Source: a virus. From it: 35,538 nucleotides of DNA. Positions 13,404 to 23,300 of this stretch are shown here, piece by piece. A model generated the notes under the pieces. The model saw nothing but the letters and a program-made list of their open reading frames with translations, was not told the origin of the DNA and ran no database searches. The first letter of the stretch is position 1. Each line of letters starts with the position of its first letter. Both the position numbers and the translations under genes were made by a program. The stretch lies in the IMG/VR virus record IMGVR_UViG_3300012022_000003, positions 1-35,538 of that record; one strand, 5' to 3'.

Positions 13404-14198
13404 ATGGCACAAGACGATACCACCCCGGATTCGTCTACCGGGGAAGAAGAAGAAGTAACCGACGACCGACCCGAGCAACCGGGCTCACAACCCGATACCA
13501 CTGATGGCGAAGGCGGCGACGGGGAAGAAAAAGAACCGACGATTCCGTACAGCCGGTTCAAACAAGTCAATGATGTCGCCCAGTGGTATAGGCGCAATAT
13601 AGGATCGACTGAGAAAGTCCAGCAGTTCAATCAATGGCTGGCATCCCAGGAGCAGCAGACCAAACAGCAAGATCCTGAAGCGCAATACTCCAAAACACAA
13701 CTTGAGCAAGTCCGCGCAGTAATGCGCCAGGCCGATGCTGGATACCGCGAACTCATGGAGGAACGAGAGCGGACCAAGGCGGAGCAGGCGCAAGCGGAAG
13801 AAATGCTCTTGGACGACACACATGACGAAATCATGAAGCTGGCAAAGGCAAATGGCCTGCCCGTAAAGGACGACGAAGTAATGAAAGCCATCGGGCAGTC
13901 TGTAATGCTGACGATCAAGAACGATCACAAGCTGCTGCGCCAGTGGCTGAATGGCGATCTCTCGACCGTGGGTGCTGCTTTCGAGAAGTTACAGAAAGCT
14001 ATAGGCGGATCACGCAAGGGAGCGGGCCAGATGGGGAATGTGGCGAGGATCAAGCGTCAAGTAGTCGGTTTGCCCACGGCCCCTTCGGGCGGGGCGGGGA
14101 CCGTCACATCGGTTCCAGCAAAAGCCAAAGACGAAAAGGGCATCACCAAATCCACGCACGATCGGGCCTGGGCTATGCTCCAACAACAGTCCGAGTAA
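13404..14198 (+). CDS. capsid scaffolding protein
   Basis: The 264-aa product has a long acidic, disordered N-terminus (GEEEEVTDDRPEQPG), a central charged helical region (YRELMEERERTKAEQAQAEE) and a basic C-terminal part with KKxxR-type helices, as in scaffolding proteins of podoviruses. It lies between portal and major capsid genes, the standard place. GGGG-TAG upstream gives a moderate ribosome-binding site. It would guide coat assembly and leave before packaging. There is no protease signature here, so a protease-scaffold fusion is unlikely. Confidence 0.7.
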   Translation: MAQDDTTPDSSTGEEEEVTDDRPEQPGSQPDTTDGEGGDGEEKEPTIPYSRFKQVNDVAQWYRRNIGSTEKVQQFNQWLASQEQQTKQQDPEAQYSKTQLEQVRAVMRQADAGYRELMEERERTKAEQAQAEEMLLDDTHDEIMKLAKANGLPVKDDEVMKAIGQSVMLTIKNDHKLLRQWLNGDLSTVGAAFEKLQKAIGGSRKGAGQMGNVARIKRQVVGLPTAPSGGAGTVTSVPAKAKDEKGITKSTHDRAWAMLQQQSE

Positions 14199-14213
14199 AC
14201 AGAGGTATCGTCA

Positions 14214-15518
14214 ATGCCACAGAATCTTGCAAACTTCGATGCGGTCCTGAAAGACGTATACGGGCCTCAGATCGAAGAACAGCTTTCCCTGGTCAACAAG
14301 CTCCAGGACCAGATTGAAGAAAACGACTCTGCCGACTGGACAGGCCGGCAGGTGACGTATCCCATCCACGTAAGCCGCAACGAAGGTGTCGGGGCATCAG
14401 CAGAAGGTGCTCGGCTCCCCGTTGCAGGCGCTCAAGGCTATGCGACCGTAAAGATCCCCGAGAAATTCAACTACGGGCGTATCGAGCTTACGGCACAGGT
14501 AATCAAATCCAGCTTGAGCAATAAAGGCGCTTTCGCCCGCGCAATGGATTCGGAACTGAAAGGCATGGTGCGCGACCTGGCAAACGACCGGGAACGCCAG
14601 ATGTTCGGTTCGGGTACCGGCGTCCTGGGTCTGATTAACGGCACCCAGAGCGTTTCGGCAACAACCAACGTGAACGTCGATTCGCCTTTCGGCATGGGAA
14701 TCACAGCCAACGGTGCGAGATTTCTTAATCCGGGCATGACGATTGCCGTTATTGCTCCGGCCTCCAACACTGTCGAAGGCACGTTTACAGTCGCTGCTGG
14801 CGGCATTTCAATCACTGGCGGAGTCGTGACTATCACAGGCACCAAGGCCACGACTTTCTCAGATAATGGCCGCATGGTGCGCTACAACCCGGATGTTCCC
14901 GATGGCACGACCAATAACTTTGGCAACGAAGTCATGGGGCTTCTGGGGCTGTTCGACGATGGCACTTACGTCAATATCCTGCACAACGTCAACCGGACAA
15001 CTTATCCGGTGTTCAAATCCGCTGTAATCAACGTCAACGGCACGATCACTTCAGATATCATCCAGAGATTGATCGACGCAACTGACGAGCTGGGCGGTGG
15101 AGACTTTGCCCGCAATGGAGTTTTCTTCTGCCATCACAGCGTTCGCCGGGAGTATCTGAAGCTCCTGGATTCGCCACGGCGCTACACCGGCGCGGATCTG
15201 AGACATCCAGACGCATCTCCGACCGATCTGAGTTTGCGGAAGGGCGGCGAAATCACCTATGCAACCCGGCCCTGGATCACGGCCAAGCATTGCCCTTACG
15301 GGACACTGTTCGGCTTCTTGAAAGGTTCGGTTACGCGGTATATCCACGTTCGAGGAGAGTGGGCCGACGAAGACGGAGCCATTCTCAGGAACGTTTCCAA
15401 CTACGACAAGTGGGAGGCGTTCTACCGCATCTTCGACAACCTGGCTACGGATCGTCCCAATGACGGCTTCCGGGCCGATAACATAACCGCCACTGTAGAC
15501 GTTCGGCACGTCTTTTAA
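14214..15518 (+). CDS. major capsid protein (HK97-fold type)
   Basis: The 434-aa product begins with an N-terminal helix (LKDVYGPQIEEQLSLVNKLQ), then YPIHVSRNEGVGASAEGARL, and a glycine-rich beta middle (TGVLGLINGTQSVSATT) compatible with an inserted surface domain. The C-terminal half contains FFCHHSVRREYLKLLDSPRR and YDKWEAFYRIFDNLATDRPN, in the style of phage coat proteins. Position after the scaffold gene and AGAGGT at good spacing before the ATG support a highly expressed structural gene. I place it in the HK97 fold from pattern and context only. Confidence 0.8.
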   Translation: MPQNLANFDAVLKDVYGPQIEEQLSLVNKLQDQIEENDSADWTGRQVTYPIHVSRNEGVGASAEGARLPVAGAQGYATVKIPEKFNYGRIELTAQVIKSSLSNKGAFARAMDSELKGMVRDLANDRERQMFGSGTGVLGLINGTQSVSATTNVNVDSPFGMGITANGARFLNPGMTIAVIAPASNTVEGTFTVAAGGISITGGVVTITGTKATTFSDNGRMVRYNPDVPDGTTNNFGNEVMGLLGLFDDGTYVNILHNVNRTTYPVFKSAVINVNGTITSDIIQRLIDATDELGGGDFARNGVFFCHHSVRREYLKLLDSPRRYTGADLRHPDASPTDLSLRKGGEITYATRPWITAKHCPYGTLFGFLKGSVTRYIHVRGEWADEDGAILRNVSNYDKWEAFYRIFDNLATDRPNDGFRADNITATVDVRHVF

Positions 15519-15549
15519 CGGGACAGGCCCGACTGATAAGGATTTTTCC

Positions 15550-15903
15550 GTGAGAATCGTCAATGTGTCTAAGACTCCGTTCCAGCCGGTATTCGATTCC
15601 AATAACTATCCGATTATTCCGCCTGGAGCTGTCGTTGATATGCCCGATGATGTTGCGCGATTCATCATCGGGAAATCAGCCAGAGTTGACGATCTGGGGG
15701 AAGTTATCGGCTTCGATATTGAACCGCTCGACACTGTGTTGGGGAATGCTGACATGCGGGCTGGAGTGGCCCTCTACCAGTGTCCTCTGACGTTGACCCG
15801 TGAATGTGGAGCGGACAATTTCGTCAGCTTGGAAGAACTGACTGCCCACATGGAAACCCATAGAATCCCGAAAGCCGGCAAACCTGGCCTGAAGGGTATC
15901 TAG
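15550..15903 (+). CDS. small head-associated protein with C2H2-like finger
   Basis: GTG at 15550 follows AAGGA by eight bases. The first 70 residues form a beta-rich domain (IVNVSKTPFQPVFDSNNYPI, then IPPGAVVDMPDDVARFI), in the manner of small head decoration or completion proteins. The last 45 residues carry C-x6-C-x12-H-x3-H (CPLTLTREC ... HMETH), a variant C2H2 finger with a longer Cys spacing. It lies directly after the capsid gene. A decoration role is inferred from position. Confidence 0.6.
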   Translation: MRIVNVSKTPFQPVFDSNNYPIIPPGAVVDMPDDVARFIIGKSARVDDLGEVIGFDIEPLDTVLGNADMRAGVALYQCPLTLTRECGADNFVSLEELTAHMETHRIPKAGKPGLKGI

Positions 15904-15924
15904 CGGCCTCCCATCCTTTCGGTC

Positions 15925-15950
15925 GGGCCTGCTTATTACTATGCAGGCCC
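15925..15950 (+). promoter_or_regulatory. hairpin covering a start codon
   Basis: GGGCCTGC (15925-15932) pairs perfectly with GCAGGCCC (15943-15950) across a ten-base AT-rich loop. The ATG of the next gene (15941-15943) straddles loop and stem. There is no T-run, so it is not an intrinsic terminator. It could hide or present the start codon and so set translation of the 141-aa protein, which otherwise lacks a visible ribosome-binding site. Confidence 0.5.
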
Positions 15951-16366
15951 CTGACTGGTTTCTTAAAGAACTGAAAACTTTCGATCCGCTTCTGCGGGTG
16001 CGCTGGTCTGCCAGAATGGAGTTATGGCACATCGAGCGTCGCGTCATGCGCGGGCTCCATCCGGGCACGATCAAAACCGATGAATGGCACGACGACTATA
16101 TTCGAGCCCGTGATGGCTACGTGCACGTCTGTTCAGTGCCTCCAGGTAAATTGACGCCGCACGTCTTTGAACGTCTGAGGGCTGCGGATCTCTGGAGTCA
16201 TGGTGGCTGGAAGCGGGTAGCGGATCAGTTGGATGAATTCGATCGCGCAAAGGAAGAAAAGAAATGGGAAGTGTTTTCCCGAGACATTACCGATCTGTCT
16301 AAATCCGTATATGAGTTACTGAAGATCCGCGACGGCAGAACTGTCTTCAATGCAGGCTGGGTGTAA
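15941..16366 (+). CDS. phage head protein of unknown function, 141 aa
   Basis: The product is Trp/Arg-rich in its first half (LRVRWSARMELWHIERRV, then HVCSVPPGKLTPHVFERLRA) and helical in its second (ADQLDEFDRAKEEKKWEVFS). The ending DGRTVFNAGWV is tidy. I recall proteins of this style between capsid and adaptor genes but cannot name a family. No Shine-Dalgarno is visible, and its start sits in the hairpin at 15925-15950. Its stop overlaps the next start (TAATG). Confidence 0.6.
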   Translation: MQAPDWFLKELKTFDPLLRVRWSARMELWHIERRVMRGLHPGTIKTDEWHDDYIRARDGYVHVCSVPPGKLTPHVFERLRAADLWSHGGWKRVADQLDEFDRAKEEKKWEVFSRDITDLSKSVYELLKIRDGRTVFNAGWV

Positions 16367-16986
16367 TGACGACCAGCGCCGAGCTTGTGACCCGAGTTAG
16401 ATCCAACATCTACGAAACTGCTGGGGCCACTGGCGAGTTATCCAGGACTGACGAGGAGATTGGTCAATGGCTGGCCGATAGCTGTTATGACTATATCTCA
16501 AAGCTGCCGTCCGATGCCTTTCCCGAGCTGTTGGTCGAAACACCAGTATTGAGCTTCCCCTGGGCGCTCCCGGACGATTTCGAGAAGCTGGTCGAAGTTG
16601 TAGTGATCCATACTGTGTCGTCTACGAGCGTAACCGAACCGGCCTATGTGCTCAAATCCGATGAGTCTTATCTGCGGTTGCGCCATACGGACGGTTTAGG
16701 TGCGTGGGCACAGATCCGGGAGATAGGGGGCACGGTATCTATCGACGCCGGACCCAGCGCAACGGGTGGATTCGTCAAATACGTGAAAGTGCCTGTAAAT
16801 CTGAAGCCTCCCAGCGCCCAACTGAGTCTTGATATAGAACACGAAGAACCAATCGTCAATCGGGCGACAGCTCTGGCCTTGACGAAGGTGAACGACGAGG
16901 ATTCTCAGTTCTACATGAAATTGTATGATGATCGAATAACTGCCGAACAAAAGAAATACTTACCAGAAGGAGGTTTAGTCCGCTGA
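16366..16986 (+). CDS. head-tail adaptor / head-completion protein
   Basis: The 206-aa product starts ELVTRVRSNIYE and has an LADSCYDYISKLPSDAFPEL helix, a beta-rich middle (WALPDDFEKLVEVVVIH) and a late helix PIVNRATALALTKVNDEDSQ. Length, the helical start and the ending with YLPEGGLVR match adaptor proteins that bind below the portal (tail-tubular-A or gp4-like). Position after capsid supports this. AGGAGG at its very end serves the following HNH gene. Confidence 0.65.
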   Translation: MTTSAELVTRVRSNIYETAGATGELSRTDEEIGQWLADSCYDYISKLPSDAFPELLVETPVLSFPWALPDDFEKLVEVVVIHTVSSTSVTEPAYVLKSDESYLRLRHTDGLGAWAQIREIGGTVSIDAGPSATGGFVKYVKVPVNLKPPSAQLSLDIEHEEPIVNRATALALTKVNDEDSQFYMKLYDDRITAEQKKYLPEGGLVR

Positions 16987-17429
16987 TGCCAATGCCTAAA
17001 GGTTTCAAGCACTCACCGAAAACCCGCCTCAAGATGAGCCTGGCGAGGCTGGGCCGCAAGCATTCCGACGAAACCAAAGAAAAGATGCGGACCACTCAAT
17101 TAGGCGAACGTGGTCACAACTGGTTGGGCGACGACGTGACTTACATCGGCCTTCACACCTGGACGACACGACACTTCGGTCGGCCTAAGCTGTGTGAGCA
17201 TTGTGGTACCACGACGGCAAAGAAATTTCACTGGGCCAACATCAGTCGCGCCTACCGACGTGATCGAAGCGATTGGCTGCGCCTGTGTGCATCCTGTCAT
17301 CAGAAATTCGACAACATGGGACGGCGCAACTTCATATCCAGTCTGGATGGCGAGCTGCGGCCCTGCATAGCATCGCGGGCTGCGTTCATTACCGGGAGGG
17401 TGTCATGCCACAAGTGGGCCTCGGCCTAA
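16986..17429 (+). CDS. HNH homing-type endonuclease with NUMOD3 motif (copy 1)
   Basis: The 147-aa product has an N-terminal KHSPKTRLKMSLARLG and KHSDETKEKM pair (residues 8-34), a NUMOD3 DNA-binding motif, then Cys70/Cys73, a HWANIS segment (His82), and Cys101/Cys104-His105 in LCASCHQKFD, the zinc and HNH core. The plan is that of free-standing phage endonucleases that spread themselves by cutting neighbouring DNA. It sits between two adaptor genes, and its last 35 residues run into and overlap the next gene by 25 bases and are unlike the paralogue at 18086, so the original end may have been altered on insertion. Confidence 0.8.
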   Translation: MPMPKGFKHSPKTRLKMSLARLGRKHSDETKEKMRTTQLGERGHNWLGDDVTYIGLHTWTTRHFGRPKLCEHCGTTTAKKFHWANISRAYRRDRSDWLRLCASCHQKFDNMGRRNFISSLDGELRPCIASRAAFITGRVSCHKWASA

Positions 17430-18082
17430 TCCTGTTTCAAGCACGGTCACTGTTGCGCGATATGTCAGTGCGGATCTGGACTGAACCGGCACTGATCCAA
17501 TCGGCCAATGAAGGCAAGAACGAGCTGGCGAAGCTCCTGCGTCATACCCGCGAAGATTATTTCATGATGACTGCAACAGGCACGATTTCAGCTCCAGCGG
17601 CAGGGACAGCAGCCGAGATTACGCTGCCTACTGACTTCGCGGAATTCAAAGACATTGAAGCAACGACACCCGGATTCGCCAACCTGGTCTGGAGCCCGCT
17701 CGACCGGACTGATCCGATCTTCCGTGATCGTGTAGTTAGCCCTCCGATACTGACCGATGGTATGGCGGTCTATTACGACATTGTTGCGAGAGCGACCATG
17801 CAGCTCGCCGGCATCACAAGCGCCCTGGCCTACAGGCTCTACTATATCCAGCTTGTGCCTGATATGGTGCTGCATACCGACACGCCCAGCGCGATCCCGC
17901 AGGAGCATTGGAACTTTATCGTCAACTGGGTTGTGACCGATGCGCTCCGCGCTGTTAATGATCCGCGCTATGGGGCCTTCTTCGACAAGCTCAAGATGCA
18001 GTCGGAGCTGGTAGTCAATGCCGCGCAGCAGCGCCGGGTAGCGGCCGATCCGAAGTTTGCCCGAGCATTCGACGAGGACTAG
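17405..18082 (+). CDS. second head-tail connector protein, 225 aa
   Basis: ATG at 17405 follows GGGAGGG by about six bases; an upstream ATG at 17273 in frame only overlaps the HNH gene. The product begins MPQVGLGLILFQARSLLRDM and contains SANEGKNELAKLLRHTREDY, a beta-rich middle with ALAYRLYYIQLVPDM, and a C-terminal helix (FIVNWVVTDALRAVNDPRY then KMQSELVVNAAQQRR). Position and style match an additional adaptor or neck protein below the first one. It is separated from that partner only by an HNH gene. Confidence 0.65.
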   Translation: MPQVGLGLILFQARSLLRDMSVRIWTEPALIQSANEGKNELAKLLRHTREDYFMMTATGTISAPAAGTAAEITLPTDFAEFKDIEATTPGFANLVWSPLDRTDPIFRDRVVSPPILTDGMAVYYDIVARATMQLAGITSALAYRLYYIQLVPDMVLHTDTPSAIPQEHWNFIVNWVVTDALRAVNDPRYGAFFDKLKMQSELVVNAAQQRRVAADPKFARAFDED

Positions 18083-18085
18083 AGA

Positions 18086-18463
18086 ATGAAAGAATTCTCG
18101 ATGGAACACCGGAAGAACTTGAGTCTGGCGGCAACAGGCAGACGCCACACGGCTGAAACGATCGAAAAATTATCGGGGCCGAATAATGTCACCTGGAAGG
18201 GCGATGATGTTAGCTACAGCGCCTTGCATACCTGGCTTCGTAATCAGCTCGGCACGCCCAGGCTGTGTGGGCATTGCGGGAGCACCGAAGCAAAAGCCTA
18301 CGACTGGGCGAGTATTTCCAAAGAGTACAGACGCGATCTGACCGACTGGATTCGACTCTGCCGTAAGTGCCACATCAAATACGACGGCACTATCGAACGC
18401 CGCGTGAACAATCAACCGCGTGGCGACGATCACTGGAAACGACGGAGAAAGGTTTGTGCCTAA
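18086..18463 (+). CDS. HNH homing-type endonuclease with NUMOD3-like start (copy 2)
   Basis: The 125-aa product is a clear paralogue of the 16986 gene. It has SMEHRKNLSLAATGRRHTAE, then GDDVSYSALHTW, Cys61/Cys64, YDWASISKEYRRD (with Asp in the position of His82 of copy 1) and Cys92/Cys95-His96 in LCRKCHIKYD. GAGG lies eight bases before the ATG. About half of the residues in the core agree with copy 1, so the two are diverged rather than freshly duplicated. It precedes the nozzle-like gene with a TAATG overlap. Confidence 0.8.
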   Translation: MKEFSMEHRKNLSLAATGRRHTAETIEKLSGPNNVTWKGDDVSYSALHTWLRNQLGTPRLCGHCGSTEAKAYDWASISKEYRRDLTDWIRLCRKCHIKYDGTIERRVNNQPRGDDHWKRRRKVCA

Positions 18464-20358
18464 TGCCGCGCCCCACGCTTCAGTACACCCTGGACGCATG
18501 GACGGGCTTAGATGCGTTCTCTCCCCCGGATTTAATGGACCCGCATCATTTGGCGGATTGTCAAAATGTAGATTTTGATGAGGCTGGAACCATAGAGAAA
18601 CGGCGCGGGGCGTCGAGAGTTGCATTAAGTCTATCGGGTAGAGTGCATCTAATATACGATCTACAGGGTCAACAAGGCTTCATCGGCGGAGCTACAGACA
18701 GACTCCGAACGCTCATCGTGGCCGGTGCAACGCTCTACGTCGTAAAAGATTTCAATAGATTCAACACGATCGAAGCGACGTTTGCGGTTCCAGACGCGAA
18801 GCATTACGCCTGCACGACCAATAACGGCGTCTGCTTTGTGTCGAACGAAACGGGCGGTGTCCCGAAATTATTAACGCCGGTTGCCGGCACCTGGCGCTAT
18901 GTCGATGCGAGCCTGCTGGCTCCTACGGTAGCGCCTACGGGTTCTATTGGCGGAGTCGGCGGCCTGACCGGAGAGTACAGGTATCGCTACACCTACGAAG
19001 ACTACTGGGGCAATGAATCGAATCCGTCTGATCCTTCTGCGCCTGTTATGCTCGGTGAGGAGGGCGGTGAAGGCAAGTATGCCAACGTCACTGTTACAGC
19101 GTCGCCGGATGTCACGGTGCAGTTCATTAACCTGTACGTGCTTCCGCCTGGTCAGTCGATTTATCAATACGTTTCCACGCATCCGAACACAACGGCGACT
19201 ATCACCCACTGGGAATCAGATGCCCAGGTCTTAGGTGGGGCCGCACTGGAGTACGATCACGAAAGCTGCCCGCCTGCGAAGTACGTCACGATCTACAACG
19301 ACATGCTCTGTGTTGCTGGCGATTCGGGCCTGCCCGATATGGTCTACGTCAGCAATAACCAGTACCACCGGCAGTTCGCTACAGCGACAGACTTCGCCCG
19401 AGCTGTATCGGGTGACGGGCAACCCATCAGGGGTTTCGCTTCCAGCTTCCAGGCGCTCATAGTGGGCAAGAGCGACAGTCTGTTCATAGGTGAAGGTGAA
19501 GACAACCAGACCTTCCAGCTCCGGCCTCACGATCAATCCTACGGCGTTCTTGGAATGCCCAGCATGACGTTCATCCACCGGACGCTGGCTTATTTCTCGG
19601 ACGACGGGATCTACGTCGATGACACGATCAATCCGACTGAATTATCGGTTTTGATCCGAAACAAGATGCGCCAGCTTAATCCGGCCAACCTGGCGGCAGA
19701 TCCTCCGAGACAGGTCGCAGCGAATTACAAGTATTACAAGCAGACGTTCTGGTCAGTGCGCCGAGCTGCGGGAGCTGGGGCTAACGATACGATGCTGGTC
19801 TGGAATTACGAACGCAAAGCCTGGACGCTCTGGACCGGCAACGCTGCTGAAGCTCTTGGAGCCGTTCAGGATTTCTCGGATTACGAAATGATGTATGGCG
19901 GAGACAACGCCGGCAACGTATTTCTGTACAACCCTCCCAACGGTGGTTCTCCTAATTCTGACAGCATTACTGGGAGTCCTGTCGCTATCAGTGCGTTTGC
20001 GGAAACACCCTGGCTCCACCTTCCAAGACTCAAAGGACTCGATGACTGGGAAAGAACGCGGACGATCGGAAGATTCGTGATTCTGTATGTGTCGGGTGAA
20101 TCGGATTCGGGCAGTATCACCATGACGACGAATTACTTTGTCGATTTCGACGATACGATCCGAGCAACTTTTTCGACTACTCATACGACCTACGCCTGGC
20201 CGAAGGTCAAACCTGATCCGAAGAAGATCGGACCATTCGGGGGCCCTAACCAGCCGTTTACCTGGGTGAAGTTTAGATTCAGTAACAATATCATTCATCA
20301 GCATTTCAAAATTCATAAGCTCGTGTTTGGATTCAAAACAAAGCCGGCGATCGACTGA
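18463..20358 (+). CDS. tail nozzle/hub-like protein (gp10/gp12-type), 631 aa
   Basis: ATG at 18463 overlaps the stop of the HNH gene; the frame is open from 18367 but that part mirrors the HNH gene. The product starts with DAWTGLDAFSPPDLMDP and has NVDFDEAGTIEKRRGASRV, the 'N-x(n)-G-x-hxxRxG' opening of podovirus nozzle or DNA-stabilisation proteins. Many short beta blades follow (repeated YRYTYEDYWGNES-, VYVSNNQYHRQF- and IGEGEDNQTFQLRP-like elements), consistent with a beta propeller. It should sit below the adaptors and plug or extend the tail tube. No enzymatic domain is seen. Confidence 0.7.
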   Translation: MPRPTLQYTLDAWTGLDAFSPPDLMDPHHLADCQNVDFDEAGTIEKRRGASRVALSLSGRVHLIYDLQGQQGFIGGATDRLRTLIVAGATLYVVKDFNRFNTIEATFAVPDAKHYACTTNNGVCFVSNETGGVPKLLTPVAGTWRYVDASLLAPTVAPTGSIGGVGGLTGEYRYRYTYEDYWGNESNPSDPSAPVMLGEEGGEGKYANVTVTASPDVTVQFINLYVLPPGQSIYQYVSTHPNTTATITHWESDAQVLGGAALEYDHESCPPAKYVTIYNDMLCVAGDSGLPDMVYVSNNQYHRQFATATDFARAVSGDGQPIRGFASSFQALIVGKSDSLFIGEGEDNQTFQLRPHDQSYGVLGMPSMTFIHRTLAYFSDDGIYVDDTINPTELSVLIRNKMRQLNPANLAADPPRQVAANYKYYKQTFWSVRRAAGAGANDTMLVWNYERKAWTLWTGNAAEALGAVQDFSDYEMMYGGDNAGNVFLYNPPNGGSPNSDSITGSPVAISAFAETPWLHLPRLKGLDDWERTRTIGRFVILYVSGESDSGSITMTTNYFVDFDDTIRATFSTTHTTYAWPKVKPDPKKIGPFGGPNQPFTWVKFRFSNNIIHQHFKIHKLVFGFKTKPAID

Positions 20359-20359
20359 T

Positions 20360-23300
20360 ATGGGAAGTACGCAAGACAAGAATTCTCTAAGACGCCTCAG
20401 AATGCCCCGGACTTATCGGGACATGGGGCAGGCATTCGTTGGCAATCGTATGTCCGACGACTTGCGAATGCTCAGGGATGCCATTAACACCGACAGGGCA
20501 ATACTGAATCTGCCAGCACCTACCGGCTTGCGGGCCACTTCTCTGCCAGCAGCGGTTTTACTGGAATGGAATCCGCTGGCTCCGAGTTACTTGAAGTCCA
20601 TCGACGGGGCCCGCATCTGGCGAGCCCCGAGAGCTTTGTTGGACGATACCAACTGGTACAGCAATCCCAATAAAGTCATCATCTGTAATGCCATCCGATC
20701 TACGACCTACACGGATTCGGTAGGGAATACCGGGGATGAATTTATTTACTGGGTTCAGTGGATCAATCTGGATGGCAAAGAAAGCGGTGCCAGCGCCGGT
20801 ACTATTGGATTCGCCCTCTGGGATAGCGCCGCTCCAGGGCTCATTGAAAATCTTCATGTCCTGGGAGCGAATGGGGAGTTTTCAGGATCTTGGAGCGATC
20901 CACTCACTAACATCCTTACCCTGGATAATTTCGCTCAGCAGTATTCGACGACTTCGGGTTTCACGACCGCAGGCGGGAATACCTGTACGACCTGGCTCTT
21001 GGGCCGGATCTACAGTCATCGGGGAAAGGAACAGGGAAAGACTTACTGGTTCCGCTATGCAGCTCACAACCTATCGGGTGATACCGAAGCGAATGCAGAC
21101 CCTCGCCTGGTGGCGATACTCCCTAACGGTTGGGGCCCGTGGACCCATGCGCCGGAAAATCCCGTGTCCTCCGGCTGGGACACTGGCCCCGACACCGGCC
21201 CCCCGACTGAGATTACCGTCGCGGCTTCAGCAAACGGTCTTACGATTCTCTTTGGCGCACAGGCGATGGATAATGCCTTCACCGTCGAAGAAGGGCATAT
21301 TCGCATAAAGCGTGTCGAAGATCCTGGCGCAACTGTTACTAATCTCACGACACCAGACGCCGATATACCAAATATCCCGGCGACAACTTACGGATGCCGC
21401 CTGACCTGGGCCGCGCCCCGACCGGGCAGGTACTTCTTCTCATGGCGGCTCCGTAACTCTGCTTTTGGCTGGTCTGACTGGACCGGCGATCCGACGCTGC
21501 TCAATGTTCCCAATTCCGTCCAGACGACAAACGAGATCGACACCGGCCCGCCCCAGGATTGGACCGTCGAGACACGACCAGGCACAGATCAGAACAGCGT
21601 CTTTGTCTATACCTCACGACCGAAGATCAATGGCGCAAATCTGCTCTGGGTAGGCTATCAACTCAAAGATACAAGTCAGGGAGCATGGCGGGCCATAGAC
21701 GAAAACGCAGGCGCGGCAGTCACGTACTACGACGGCTCAGCGATTAACCATAAGCTCAACGACGACGGCACAAGGCTCGTCCGGGAATCAGGGGTAGGGT
21801 TTGGTACAGCCAAAGTAGACGACATGCTGTTGATCGACGTTCGCGGCGGACAGTTCCATAGAAATTACTGCCAGTGGGGATTGATTCAGGGCTTCGAGAC
21901 AGGCGATCCAGCGACTTCGAGCTATATCATCCTGGCCGGAGGATACCGTCCTCAAGTCAATTCCGGGCTCCGCGTCAAAGTCGTTAAACCGCCCTGGACT
22001 TGGGATACAGAAGGTTATCTCGGGGCACTCGTCGGAAATGGCGGCGCGGGCGAATTCGTAGCTGGCAAGTCAGATCAGCAATTCGTCTCCGCGCCGATAC
22101 CGATTGACGGCGATTTTAACTCAATCGACTCCCGCGTGTGGTTCGAGAATCATTATTCGAGATCCGACGCTTCGAGCCCGGCGAATCCGCCGACAGTGAG
22201 TGCAAACCACGTCAAAGTCATAAAACTCAAAGACGACGTGATTCCTGGCGCGGTCGTGAATCTTAGCGTCACGGGAGCCAATGGCGAATTCGTCGCCAAG
22301 TGGGAAGATCCGCTGACAGGCAGCGCAACGATCGACGATACGGCGATTCAATACGCGACTGATCCTGGGTTCAGTGTCGGCGGCGGGACTTCTAAAAATT
22401 GGGGCTATGTCAATTCGCTCAAGGGCCGCGATCCTGGGAAGAGTTATTACTGGCGAGTCGCGGTTCACAACCAGAGCGACAAAGACAGTCATGCTTCGAC
22501 TGCGGCGCAACTTGGTGCAAAAGGCTGGGGGCCTTGGACAGCGTTTGGAGCACCGACTGTTGTTAATTCTGGCGGTGATAGCGCGGTACCTACCGACACG
22601 GTGCTACCGGGATCTCTGAACGCTCTTGGCATGTCTGGCGGGAACGGAGTATTCAAAGCCTGGTGGCAACCGCCGACGACAGGCAACCTGACGATCGACA
22701 CTTACGGCGAGCAATATGCCCTCGATGCGGCTTTCGCGCAGCCGGTCGAGACAATCCAGCTTGGCGATGTGCTTTACGCCCAGGGCACAGCCCCGGACAA
22801 GACTTACTACTTCCGCTTCGCCGCTCATAATCAATCCGGTCTGCAATCTGATAGCTCAACGTATAACTCATTAGGTCCGACTGGCTGGGGGCCGTGGACT
22901 CTTGTTCCGCAGAATCCGGTATCAAGCGGTCTAGTTCCACTCGATCCGACTCAGGTATCAGAGAATCTTGTCTATAACGGCGGTTTCGAGATTGTTGTCG
23001 GCGGATTACCCGATGGCTGGAGTGTTTATGAAGTTTCCACTCTTGGGTCTTGGAGCAGTCATAGCATTCACAAAGAAGGCAATTTAGGCGTTGCTCTTGT
23101 GACCGATACCGTTCAGGGATTCAGCATTATGTCGAAGTCGTTCGCCGTCCGGCCCGGCGAGAGGCTGTATGCAAACGTTTGGGCGCAATCGTCCGGGAGC
23201 GGGTCCCTGGGCTTTTACTTCAGGATGATCTTTCACTCAAATGATCCTGATTTTGGCGAGCCTGGCAAGCCTGGAAGAGAGGATTTTATTGATCTTGTTA

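Noticed and set aside
15519-15531. CGGG-ACAGG-CCCG hairpin after the capsid gene
   Set aside because: Only four base pairs and the T-run does not follow directly, so not convincing as a terminator.
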